From: Lates calcarifer
Taxonomy: Eukaryota; Chordata; Actinopteri; Centropomidae
Assembly (NCBI RefSeq): GCF_001640805.2
Contig: NC_066838.1
Span: 2,697,101-2,761,100 of the forward strand
Direction: 5' to 3'
DNA: 64,000 bases
Shown: positions 36,317-48,700 of the stretch, piece after piece
How positions within the stretch are numbered: the stretch's first letter is position 1
How the letters are laid out: the number at the start of each line of letters is the position of its first letter
Position numbers and translations under genes: made by a program
The notes under the pieces: model-generated
Told to the model about the DNA's origin: nothing
Database searches by the model: none
What the model saw: only the letters and a program-made list of their open reading frames with translations

Positions 36317-36322
36317 TTTATT
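36317..36322 (-). terminator. Candidate TM9SF4 polyadenylation signal (AATAAA on minus strand)
   Basis: On the minus strand AATAAA lies in 'GACAAAATAATAAAGTGATG', with T/G-containing sequence downstream. If this is the TM9SF4 end, its 3' UTR is about 3.4 kb. Nearer ends are possible (ATTAAA on the minus strand near 39006). Confidence 0.3.
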
Positions 36323-37497
36323 ATTTTGTCATTGTACATTTTGTAACTGGACATTCTGTAAAAGAAACAAAGAGAAAAGTAACAGAAACAAGTTCCTTTG
36401 AAAGTCATCATGAGCGTCATGCTTTTGGCTAAAACAATGACAGGAATCATTATAGAGAGCCACAAACAGCGAAATGCAACAAATACAAAGCTGTTTTCTT
36501 CTATGTACATTGTAAACCCATCGATCATACATACACACGCATGATTCGGGCCACTTAAAAGTCTATCCGTAAAAAATCTCTCCTGGCATGTACACTTCAA
36601 CAGCAGGAGAGGAGCGTCTGTCTTTACATAAGACAGCAGCGACGTGTCAGAGCTCATCAACTCTTTGACAGAATACAGAGGACAGAGGGAGGTACAATGA
36701 ATAGGAGATGGTACCTGATGGAATGGATAAATAAATGAAAGAGTAACGATTGTTACAAGAATACACTCATTTGAATTGAGGCAATCTCTGATGCTTTACT
36801 GAGCAGTCATGTGCCTCAGCAGGTGGCAGGGGTAACTTAAATATTTTGGCTCATCTCGCTCTCTTCAAGCAGCTCGTTAACAGCTCATTAACAGCTCAAC
36901 AAGTGTTGGGTGGGCTTGATTCTAATGGAGGAAAGACAGGGAACAGGAGGATGAGTCATTCATTCATTTAACAGTTTTCCCCCCTGGAGAATCAGGGTTG
37001 ATCTAGGCACCTGTCCCCTCTGTCTAGCCCCACACTGACAAATCACCTTATATCTGTGCAAAAACGCCTACCACTAGCATTATATATTAAAAAACAGATC
37101 AAGTGAAGCACTTCAATTCCTCACTAAAACCAGTTTGATGGGCACCGTTAAGACTATGATAAATAAAACATTTACGTGAAGGGCTCAGAGAGCGTCCTGC
37201 ATGCTGTGTGGGCTTAGTTAAGTTTCCTTTCTTCTTTACAGATTCATTTGTATATCATATAGTGTCTTTTCAAGCCTGTGCGGTTTGTTCAAACTCAGTC
37301 TTTAGCACTAAAATCTTTGCCAATAACTACCACCACTGACTACAGTGTACTGCAGTTATATTTTCCTGTGTGCCAGTGTTCTGCTGGACTTATCTGTTAC
37401 AAGGAAGCAGAGAGTAACAAATGTCCTGTGCTTAAGATATATAGTAGAATTATACTGATGTTGATCTGCTTGTGTTGTCTTTAAAGGCTTAATTTGA

Positions 37498-38031
37498 CAT
37501 TTTGGGAAATACACTTACTAGCATTTTTGTCCAGAGTTAGTTGAAAAGTCTGATACCACTCTCATGTCTGCGTGCTTAATACTCTAGGGAATATATCTGT
37601 AGCTTAGTTTTGCATAAGGACTAAAAACAGGAGGTAACAGCTCACCTGGCTCTGTCCAAAGTAATGAAAAAAAAAAAAAAAACCCTGAAACTCACAAATT
37701 AACATCAGTTTAATTAGTCCAAAAACATATTTTCAGAAAGCTTCTGAGCATAGCCAAGAAATATTCCAGGTCACAACTTGTGCTTTTAGATGACAAGTTG
37801 TGGTTTTTGGACAGATTAAACTAATATACCACAATGTGTAAATTAATGAGCTTTAGAGGTGTTGCTTGGTGAACACAGTCAGGTTTCAATTGTTTCCCCC
37901 ATTTCCAGTCCTTATGCTAAGCTAAGCTAATTGACTTCTGGTAGTAGCTTTACATCCAAAAGAAAGTAAAGAGAACAGTATCGATCTTCTCATCTAACTC
38001 TTGGCAAGAAAGCAACTAAGTGTATTTTACA
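37498..38031. mobile_element. Foldback element with long inverted arms
   Basis: The left arm starts 'AAATACACTTACTAGC' near 37507, runs through 'CCAGAGTTAGTTGAAAAGTC', 'GCATAAGGACTAAAAACAGG' and 'AGTTTAATTAGTCCAAAAAC', and ends near 37730. The reverse complement of the right arm (about 37785-38031) runs through the same series: 'AAATACACTTAGTTGC', 'CCAAGAGTTAGATGAGAAGA', 'GCATAAGGACTGGAAATGGG' and 'GTTTAATCTGTCCAAAAACC'. The arms are about 230-250 bases long with a short centre and no coding capacity. This is a non-autonomous foldback/MITE-type DNA element in the presumed TM9SF4 3' UTR or intergenic DNA. Confidence 0.75.
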
Positions 38032-38225
38032 AAATAAAACAATTTTTTTAGTGCCATGATTACACTGTAATTTGATTAATATATACTGTATGTTGTGTAT
38101 TTTAGTCACAGTCACATTTTTATCAGGTGCCACCCATATTCTAAATGCATTTTAAGTTTTTAAGCCATTTATCTTAAAAGTGCAACCAAATTTCTGTATC
38201 CATAAAATGTCATTTGTAAAGGGGA

Positions 38226-38285
38226 ACCAAAAAAAAACAAACAAAAAAACAAAAAAAAACAAAAACAACAACAACAAAAAAAGTA
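38226..38285. repeat. A-rich (CAAAA)n tract
   Basis: A-runs broken by single C residues, T-rich on the TM9SF4 sense strand. Confidence 0.85.
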
Positions 38286-38299
38286 GTAGCAATGTCGTA

Positions 38300-39716
38300 A
38301 TGCAAGGATATGGGTATCAGTCTACACAAAAACATTGACTCTACACATCTAATAAGAACACTGCGGATCACATTTCAATGCTCTGCATCCCATGACACCC
38401 AAGCACTGTCAAATGATACCTACCATTACTGGTAGAAATACACAGAGGTGATCTTGCTGGCTTTCAAAAATCTTTTTTTTTTCATATCATACACAAAATG
38501 TATCATACATTAGATTCAAAATTAAAGAAATGAGGTGATATCTCTCAACAAACATGGTCCTTTGAAATAACCTTCACAAACAGCAATTTTGCACTTCTTT
38601 CCATTACTGCATAGTTCAGCAGGCATCCAGCACTGCTAAGGCTACACTGATGGCACGGTTAATGAGCAGAAAAAATGGTATTTCTTTGTAAGCAACTATT
38701 GGGAAAGCTTCAAACACATGTTTGCGTTGTAGACTTTCAAATTCAAACTCCTTGTCATTTCTCTGTTTACTGTAGCTTTTCCTTTTCTCTGACTCCAGCC
38801 GCTCCACCCAACAATCCACTACTTTAGGGCACTGGGTTCATAGTCCCATTCCGAGCTGTTCTGTATCATTTAGAACAAATGCAGCAATATTTTGACATTA
38901 ATAAAAGACCCATTGTTTTGGAAGGAGAAGCTAATATTTTGATTACAGTTGTGGTTAACATGGTCACACCAGGACATGGAAACTGAAGTAAAAAATAATA
39001 GAACATTTAATTTATCCTTTCTTGTGTTACAATGTAGAGCTTCCCAGCATAATTTCCATCCATATCAGTTAAACACAACAAAGTTTACACCATAACCACA
39101 GTTAGACTCCCCAAACCTTCCCTGATCTGTAAAGTCTCTGAATAGAAAACCAAAGTAGTATTTCAAAACAAAGACAATGGAAAAAGTAAAGACAGAATTT
39201 ACATAAGGAAATTGGATGAAAATGGCTTCCCAGGAGCTGACTGAAAGAAATTAAGTCAGAGATAAATCCTTGGATGACAAAATAAAACCTGGATAAGTTA
39301 GAGTGAAAACACAAAATGAGAAGACACAACAAAAATGTGCAGAAACCACCATTTGACAAGCTTTGGCCCACTGGGTTGTGTGCAAGGTGAAACAGCAGAA
39401 GACATTAACTGTCCCATCAGAGGAGAACGCCCTCTGAGTCTCTGTCCTGGAGAGAGGATAGGGAAAGAAGCGAGGGAGAGAGGGAGCGAGAGAAACAGCT
39501 GGTTTAGCTCTGCCACCTTGCTGTTCTTCCCCATGAGGCCAGTGGGTGGGGCTGTTGTGCCGTAAAAACACCCCTCTTGTTCCCTCTACACACAAGTCAG
39601 TGCTTGTTGGACATGAAGAATAAAAAATATATATATTAAAAAAAAAACGAAACAAATGTGACGAAAAAAACAACTAAAACAAAAAACCCCCAAATAACAG
39701 CAGTGATGGTGACGAC
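38300..39716 (-). other. TM9SF4: Presumed TM9SF4 3' untranslated region
   Basis: The sequence directly downstream of the TM9SF4 stop carries no other gene. The minus-strand frames at 39102-39371, 39251-39673 and 39298-39534 are Phe/Ser/Leu-rich with no domain. They are explained by T-rich UTR composition. Confidence 0.45.
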
Positions 39717-42700
39717 TCAGTCGATCTTGACTGCAGCGTAGATTTTCCTGATGAACATATAGGCTGCGTAGAAGCCAATCGTGCCTGTTAGCAGCCAGAA
39801 GGAGAGCACCATCAGGGTTGTATAGCCAAAATACAAGAGGGAGGGGATGAACTCCACAATGTCCAGCTGGGGAGGAATAAACAAAGGAGGAATCAATTTC
39901 AGCATGCTGCCTATTTCCCATCCCATACCCATCCCCTTTTTTGGTTTTCTGTTAAAGGTGAACTCCAGAAATCCAGTATTCACCTCCATAAAGTTGGTAG
40001 ATTTGCAAATGCTTGATTTTTTTATTTTATTTTTTTTAAAGGTAGAAATCAAAACAGCAGAGCCCGACATACTCTAATTTTTAGCTCTGGTGCATCCCAT
40101 CCTGTAGAACATTAAACATTACAGGCTTCACCGAGCTGTCAAAGTAAAGACTTTAAGATTTCCATCATGTTCATATGTGTCACAGCTTTATTCAGATATA
40201 ACAGAACATTTATCAAAAGATTTGGCACCTGGTGTGAGAGATAGCACTGTGTTTTTGTGGTGCTGATTGCAAAGTAATGAAATAAAGAATAAAACTCTTC
40301 TTTCCTCTTTTCTTCAGTTGCTGCACTGGCTGCATCAGTGACTGATTTTAAATGTTCCTTTGACATTGAAGCATTAGTGAAAGCCCACCTCCAGTCAAAT
40401 GTCTTTTTGTCGTTTGTGCTGACTTCATTTTCACATTTATCTGCCGAAGGCTTAAGTTTCTCTGTGCTTTAAATGCCTGTTTACGATGACAAATCACGAG
40501 CAGGGTTTTGTGACAGCCCAATTAGTCTGGACCTGCTGTGTTCCAATATGTAACTTAAAAACCTTATCAGTTACAAAACATGTGCTGAGAGGATCTTTAA
40601 TGAACACTGAAGCACAAGTGGCACCCTCACTTTTCATAGTGAATCCTCTAATGTTCTTACTCATCAGTTTCATCATTTACTTAATAATTCAGCTGCCTGC
40701 TTTACTAAGTCAGACAGTGCACAAGAACAGAATGACTGAATGTAAAGTTGGGATCCTGAAGGACTTCAATTTTAAAAACACTGGAAGTTTATTTCCAACT
40801 TGATAGCATCATTATGTCAAACACTGTCTGCGTGTTAAATAAATCTCAGGCACAACTTAAAAAGCCCTGATGACATCATTAGGGTTACTGATTATGTAAC
40901 TCAATGAGCGCTACTATGACATTAATGTCTTCAGCTGCAGCAGAATCAACCAGGAGTTTGTTGTGTGTATCCAAAATATCTGAAACAGCCTCTGGGATTT
41001 TACCTTGTTGACAAAGTAGAAAACAGCGTAAACAAGGACGTAGAATGCTGAACCTCCTGACACCAGGAAAGTTCTCCACCACCACCGGTAGTCCTGATAG
41101 TGAGGAGAGACAGAGACAACACAAAACATGGGTGTGTGTACAGATGATGTAGAGAGAGTTGAGTTGGGACCAGTACAGCTGATTCTAACTGTTCTTCAAT
41201 ACAGAGAACACAAACCTTTATCAAACACTTATCCACTTTATCCACACTGCAAATTCTGCTACTAGATATTGTCTATAAATGGTTTATTAGCTGTAACTAA
41301 AATGTTTATTTTTTTTTTTTGAGATTGTTTGTTCATAATGCTTTGAAAAGGAGTGTACACCATTAATAAGGATGCTGTGAGAAATCAATGTAGCTGTGTT
41401 TTTCCTCTTTAAACAGAAATGCTTTATCTTTCTTGTTCATCTTTCCTGCTCAGCTTTATTGCTCAAATTTTAAATACCTTTATTTAAAGGTATTTAAAAT
41501 ACCTGCTTTTAACAACATGTCTAAGCTACACATGCAATATATTGTATATCAGTATATGAATCAGCAGGAGAGCGTGAGATCTAAGAATCATCTCAGTGGG
41601 ATATTCTGATCCTTACTAATGTCAAAAATAAGGATTTATAGTTTCCTCAATTAATAATAAAAATATTCTTAATTTTGGAAATACAGTCCCTACAATCTGT
41701 AGTAGACTGCAAACAGAAGTTGAATATGACTGTATGAATATGACAGCTAAAGCTGTGGGCAACAACTTGTGTACTGGTTTTTAGTTTGTTTGTGAGCCAT
41801 TATGGTATTCTAAAATACTGTGCGGGCCCAAATATGGAGGACATGGTTTTTTCCTGGAAATTCTGTCAAAGGCAATTGTATTATTCACCACATCAAATAT
41901 TTATGAATGAACAGTGTCTCCTGCACTTATGTGGCCATAATGATGCTAGGCTAGTCAATGTCATCAAGTCTGTTTAGAGTGAGTCTTTTAAAAGTTGTGC
42001 TGTGTGTGTGAGTTGTGAGTTGTTTGTGTTTTGTTAGTCCAGTTCAACCTGTGGGAGTTCCCTAAGGCTTGTGTATCATGTTTTACTGCCATGGAGGAAG
42101 GGGTAGGATTAGCTTCAAAGAACCTGACAGTGTGTGAGATGTAAATATTTGATGTTTTACTTTCATTGCTTTGATTACTCAATCTGGAATCAAATATATT
42201 ACATGATTACTTGATTTCAGAAAGAAACTAAGAATCAACATCCCTAAATAATATCCCCAGAAAGTAAAATGTGGGTATTCCAACAATTTGTGCATTAAGT
42301 CTGAGTACCAGCTACCCTCTGAAAATGAGATGCAGTACATCCCGACCAAATTATCACATTAATATTCTTAATCAAACACTTGGCAACCTAAAGAGAGAGA
42401 TAACTTTCAGGCTACAGTGTTTATGTGTATTCTAGCCTAAACAAACTTACCTCTGCACAGAGCTGGAAATAAACCATGACAATGCTGATCTGAGAGCAGG
42501 AGACCACCAAGATGATGAATACCAGAAACAGGAATCCAAAGAGGTAATAGAACTGATTCTCCCAGATGGCCTGTAGGTGGTGAGACACACACACACACAC
42601 ACACAGAAATGTTGACATTAGAGTGAGTGAGGAAGCCACTGACTTCCATACATCTGTCACTTACCCTCTGAATGAAATTAACAAAACTTCACACACATAC

Positions 42701-45700
42701 ACACAAAGACACAAACATGTGTGCAGCTCTGAAAGAAGAGATGATCTCAATATAGAGCAGATTAGTTGTGCTTACACTGAAAATGAAGAAGAGCTCAATG
42801 AACATTGCACCAAACGGCAGAATCCCAGCCATCAGGATCCTAGTGCAAAGAAAAGAAACCATTACATCACAAAAGACCATGCCTCAACTCAAAAGTTCAA
42901 ACCTTACACCATCAGTCAAATCAGCAGTAAGCAGCTAAAGATTGCTTTAACACTCACCCTACAAACTTGTTCATGTACCAGCGCTGCTCTGGGACCTGCC
43001 GAGGGATCTGGTTGGTGCGTACTGGGTTATCATATGGCTGTTTGCGGAAGCCAAAGTAGTAGCCTAGGTAGACCAATGGCATGGAGATACCGAACCACAT
43101 ACACAGCAGGGCCAGCATTGTGGTGAAGGGAACCTGATGAGTTGAGAAAAGAGAACAGGGGCGTAAGAAGAATAGTTGAAAGAAAAGAACAACAATTAAT
43201 AAATGTCACTGTACAGTTTATCTTTAAACCAAAATATGAAGTTAAATAAACAACCTACATGCTCTCAATTTGTAATAAATCAGGTAACACTTCAGAGAGT
43301 CTTTTGTGTTGTAATGCATCATGCTACTATATGCACTGAACTCTAGTGTACCTGCACAAACCTCAATCAAGTAATTATTTGGTTACCTATACAAAAAATA
43401 TTCAAAAACATCAAACCAAGAAATGCAAAGCTATTCTTTTACACATAGGCACAGAATGGGTTGACTGAGTAATGTCAGTTACGCAATGCTATCCAACATT
43501 AGCTACCATAAGCTACAGTTCATACAATAACAAGTAAGTCCGTAGCAACAAAACCTGCATGAGCACTGAAATGAGCAAGGCTATGTTTCATTGCTCAAGA
43601 ATTTAACTTTCGATATATAAGAGGAAGATTTTTTAATATTTCTTCTCTCCAAAAAGTTACATACTCTCACTTTGAAGAATGTTAAAGTGATTAAGGCTGA
43701 ATCTTTCCTTTAAACAAATATTACAAATGATCTGTTACAACTCTTACATTAACATCACAATTACAGTAAATACTTAATTAAATTCTAGCTTGCCACTTCC
43801 TAATCTGCTATGATTGGACACTGAATGCATACTTTTTAAATTGTATGTCTCATGATACTCACTGCCCCAGAGGAGTGCTCTCCCCAGATGAAACAGTTGA
43901 GGATGAAGCAAATTCCAAAAACCACTGCAGGATATAACGTTGCAGTCTACAGAGGAGACAAAACAAAGACATGCTAAGCCTTATTGTTTACAGTAAAACC
44001 AATTAAAAAACACATTTAAACATAAGACATGGGGAGCCTTGCTTACAAAACTCAAAACACACACTGCATTTACACTGAAAAATAAGTGGACTCAGGAGTG
44101 ATGAGAGGCATATTGATAAATACTGTAATTTATTATCGACTCACACAAAATGCTCCTTTCTTCCATCGATGGCCCTTCAGTGTGCGGTACAGTCTGCCAG
44201 CAAAGTAGCCACCAAATACACTAGAGGACAGACATCCACAGTAAAAAGCAGTGTAAAATCAAAGAAATGCTGTACTGGAAATTAGACATCTTTGGATTTT
44301 TCTTAATTGGAGATAAGAGAGATGGATATGGCTCTTACCCCATGAACATGAAAAGGAAGCAAGCAGTGGTCATCAAGGCTCCTCTACTGGATGGAGACAA
44401 CATGCCCAACATGGCAACAACTAGGAGACAAACACAGGAAAACATGGCAGTTAGAATGTTTAATAGATTATACTGATCTTATTTTCCAAAAGCTATTTGC
44501 TCCGAAGACTGAAGGTCCAAATGCTGAACTTAAAGTTAATGCACCTGATTTATTGATCTGATGAATCAAAGTTCAACTGGGACAAGTTACAGAATGATGC
44601 TTCTTTTACCTCATGAACAATCTGTGGCTGACTATAACAGTGGACGATGCATGCTGAACAGGCATTTGACGAGGTACTCTTGTCTTTTTTCATAAATGTT
44701 TCATTGCATGTAAAGACTTTATTTCCCACAAGAGCACCCAAATAGTTTTTCACACTCACTGAAATTTTCCCTTGCATATGAGCAAAATACTTGCTCTGCA
44801 ACACCAAATATTTTGGTTTGATAGAGTACTATGTGCTGTATAACTGTTATGTGCTGTTATGTGTCTATGTGCTGCAGATACATTTCACAGTTTGTTTCTA
44901 CACATCTGAACTTTTTACAGACTTTGCTGCCACAGATTTGTAGGATAACATGAATGAGAACAATAGCATGATGACAGCATTTCTTTGACCTGATTTTAAC
45001 TCATGTCTTAGCCATATGAGTAGGAGAAGAAAGAACCATATGGGTGAAGAAGAGGGGTACGCTGTCAAGATCTATAGGGAACCAGTGAAAGAGAGAGCAA
45101 ACTCACAGATGACAATGAGGATCATGCAGAAGAGCTGGATCCCTGAGCCCAGCAGAGAACTGAGGATCATGGGATACTGAGGAGGCCTGAAGACGTCACC
45201 ATGGACATTCTTCCATCCGGACTCCTCCATGGTGTCCTCCTGGTCAGGGAGAAGAAAAACATGGTTAAGTGCCTGGAATATTCTGAGGCAGTAAATATCA
45301 AGAACTCAAATCTGATTTCAGTAACTCTAAAATCAGTCTTAAATCAATTCATTCTGACTTGTTGAAACCATGCCAACTGTCTATTTATGTGTATTATGTG
45401 TATTTTCTTACTATGTCATCTTCTCTGTTGTAGTTAGCAATGTCTTTCCTCAAGGTCCTGATAATGATCATACTCAGAATACCTGAGAGAGAAAAGGTAG
45501 GAAATGACAAAGATGTCAGTCAGCTAGAAAATCAACAAACAATTCACATGCTGTTATCAAGTAATACATGTATTTTTATATACAACATAAAATATAGATT
45601 TAATAGACTTACATCATATTCACAAAAATCCATGGATGACTTACATTGCTTTACTATGTGGATGTAGACATTTAACCAATGACAGCTGAACTGAGCAGAA

Positions 45701-48700
45701 TTTGTGAAAACACTGGACATACCAGAGAGGAAGAAGACAACCACCACAGAGTTGACAATGGAGAACCAGTGAATCTGGACATCACTCATGGTCAGGTATG
45801 TGTCCCATCGAGACGCCCACTTCACCTCGCTCTCCTGCAGAGGAGACAAGAGGCTTAGCAGTCCTACCACTACACTTATCTAGCTTTTCTTAACCCCATA
45901 TCCTAGAAAATTCAACGACTTTGACCTTGTAGTACTCTAGTATACTTGATTTCCAATTAACAAAAGGGATGGAACAAATCAAAGAGAGCCCACAAGGAGA
46001 TACCCACATGAGTAAAAACTAGTTAATCAAACACATTTTTATGTGTTTTTATGTGGGTGATTTAAGGAATCTATTCAGGGTTACAGTCTGGTCTGACTCC
46101 TGGTGAGATGATGTTTAAGGTCACTCAAAGTCCAAGCAGCAGTCACTGACCTCCCAGTGGACTGAGTACGTGAAGAGGACCTCAGTTCTCCTTGGTCGGG
46201 TCAATCTCCTGGGGGGCGGAGCCACTTGCTTCCGGCAAGGTGCAAGTCTTTTCATTTTCCACTGCTTTCAGATCTGAGAATAAATTAATACAGACTAAGT
46301 GCTGCAGCAAGTCAGTGATAAATTTTTACTTTACTACCCACTTTAAAGGCAGCACATGTTTGTCCTCCTTCTTCACAAATAGTTTTTAATCACCACAGGT
46401 CTGAAACATCACAAACTATTAAGAGTGTGCTGACACCTACCGTCAACTTTTACACTTTGGGGTACGACCTCAAATCGCACCACCCTGTAGTCATGAATTT
46501 CTCCCTCTTCTAGTTTCTCCCTGTGGAAGTACAGGATGAAGGACAGGTGGTTGTGTAGATAAAACTGTGACAGAGAAAAGAAAAGAGGCAAGACAAAAAT
46601 TAGTATCTTCAAACATCAAACATGATTTTAGCCCTAGATCACACAAAAAGCTGATTTCTGCTGTATTTCTAGAAAACAAGACAAAAACATGTTTTTGTCT
46701 GTAATAGTGAGTTACTGTTGTTTTCCTTAGTGAGTTACCATTGTTTGAGGTTAGTCTGTGGCTGTACATATAAGACAAATCCTTGTGTCTGCATATGGAC
46801 ACATACCTGCATATAGCTAGCACTCATGTCTATGAATCCTAACAGTGTACATTATTAGCATTTTTACATTATTATAATTTGACTTTTAGTTTGACCATGA
46901 TTTGGGGTGAAAACAAAACATTAATATTATTATATCATAATAATGACAATAATAATAGTAATTTTACAAAATGTAGGACAAGTGGGACAATCACAGGAAT
47001 CTATGACTGAAGTCTTCTGATCATCTGCTACCTGCACCCTCCACTCTTTCTTCACCTCTGAACAATGTATTCAAGACAGGAGGATGTTATAGAATATCTA
47101 CCTTGTTGTTGTCGACAAAGCCCAGTCTGTAACCATGTTCAAATTGGATATCTTTCACCACATCCTTCTTCTGCTCCTCCTCGCCTCCTGCCTCTCTGTT
47201 CGGGTAAAACTCTAACCTGGTGGCAACTGGCAGGTTATCTGCAATACTGAAAGGCACAGGGAGGTGTTCAATTAGTTTTGGTTTGATTAATGAACATATG
47301 CTCGGAGTTCTAGAGAACCTGCCTATCTCAGAAATATAAAACTGAAAATAATACCTTTCACCTATGTTATCAGCTGCTACAAAGTACTAAAGAAGTAGAC
47401 TAACTCCAATCAATGTTTACAAATAAGCTTAGGCTTATAAACTTTGGAGTAACTGGGGAAAAAAAAAAAAGACTAATGCATGTTATTCTAGGTCGGCATG
47501 GTGGCGCAGTGGTTAGCACTGTCGCCTCACAGGAAGAAGGTTCCCGGTTCAGAACAGTTCAGGCTTTTCTGTGTGGAGTTCTCCCCGTGCTTGCCTGTGT
47601 CTGTGCCTGTGTGGGTTCTCTCTGGGTACTCCGGCTTCCTCCCACCATACAAAGACATGCAGGTTAACTGGTGACTCTAAATTGCCCATAGGTGTGAATG
47701 GTTGAGTGTGAATGGTTTTTTGTCTGTATATGTTGACCCTGTGATGGACTGGTGATCCGTACAGGGTGTACCCCGCCTCTCGCCCAATGTCAGCTGGGAT
47801 AAGCTCCAGCCCCCCCCCCCGCGACCCTTAATGGATAAGCGGTATAGATATTGGATGGATGTTATTCTACATAGCAATAGGTCAAGATTAGCATTAGAGG
47901 GATTTCCCCTGCCAACAACAGTGATGAACGGATGCTCACAGGTGAACATAATACTCCTCCTGGATTCGCTCAGCAACCAGCTTGCTCTCCTCTATGCTGA
48001 GCTTTTTCTTGTTGCACACCATCTCACATTTCTTGTCTTTGTTCATCTCAACATTGTAAAGGGTATTCACAATACGGTCTCCACGTAACACCTCACCTAT
48101 AACAGAGAATTTTTTCAAAAAATAACAGAATATACATATGAAAACACTTGTATTGCATTATTGGAGCATGTGACATAATATTAAGTTTCCAGAGTAGTAT
48201 CAGGTCAAATTAAATGATAAAGTTATAGAAGCTTCACAGACCACTTTCCACACCTGTCTGCAGCTGTCTACTTACCCAGGTTCTCTCCTTTGTAGACAAC
48301 AGATTCTGGCTTACAGAAAGGGAGGGAGTAGTATTCATAAGGAAGCTGGGTACGGGAGCTGGTCAGCTTCACTGCCTGAAAAACAAATGATGTGACTGAT
48401 GGAATCACAGATGCTGCATTGTGATATGCAAAACTATGCTCACAACAACCTGGTCTGAATGACACTGGAAACTGTACTCGGTCTGTGGGCTTTCTAACCA
48501 GGACCAGTGTTTACAAAGAATTAACTTGCTGCCAGTTAAACATCTCAAACAAACATTGGTAACTTTCCAACTACAGTGTAGACTTTTGGAAGACTGGCAT
48601 GAGAAATAATTGTGAATGAATATATTCGTATATGTAAATGTATTTGCATACATATAATTTTGTATAATTTTGTCTTTTATCGTGCAACCAAATGCAATGC

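Noticed and set aside
36313..36660. 115-codon minus-strand frame
   Set aside because: Cys/Phe-rich with no family resemblance. It lies near the proposed TM9SF4 polyadenylation signal, consistent with UTR.
39251..39673. 140-codon minus-strand frame just downstream of TM9SF4
   Set aside because: Lies after the TM9SF4 stop in T-rich sequence. Overlapping frames are equally open and none resembles a protein family.
42623..43126. 167-codon + strand frame
   Set aside because: It is antisense to TM9SF4 exons at 42776-42839 and 42958-43134 and to the intron between. It has no similarity of its own.
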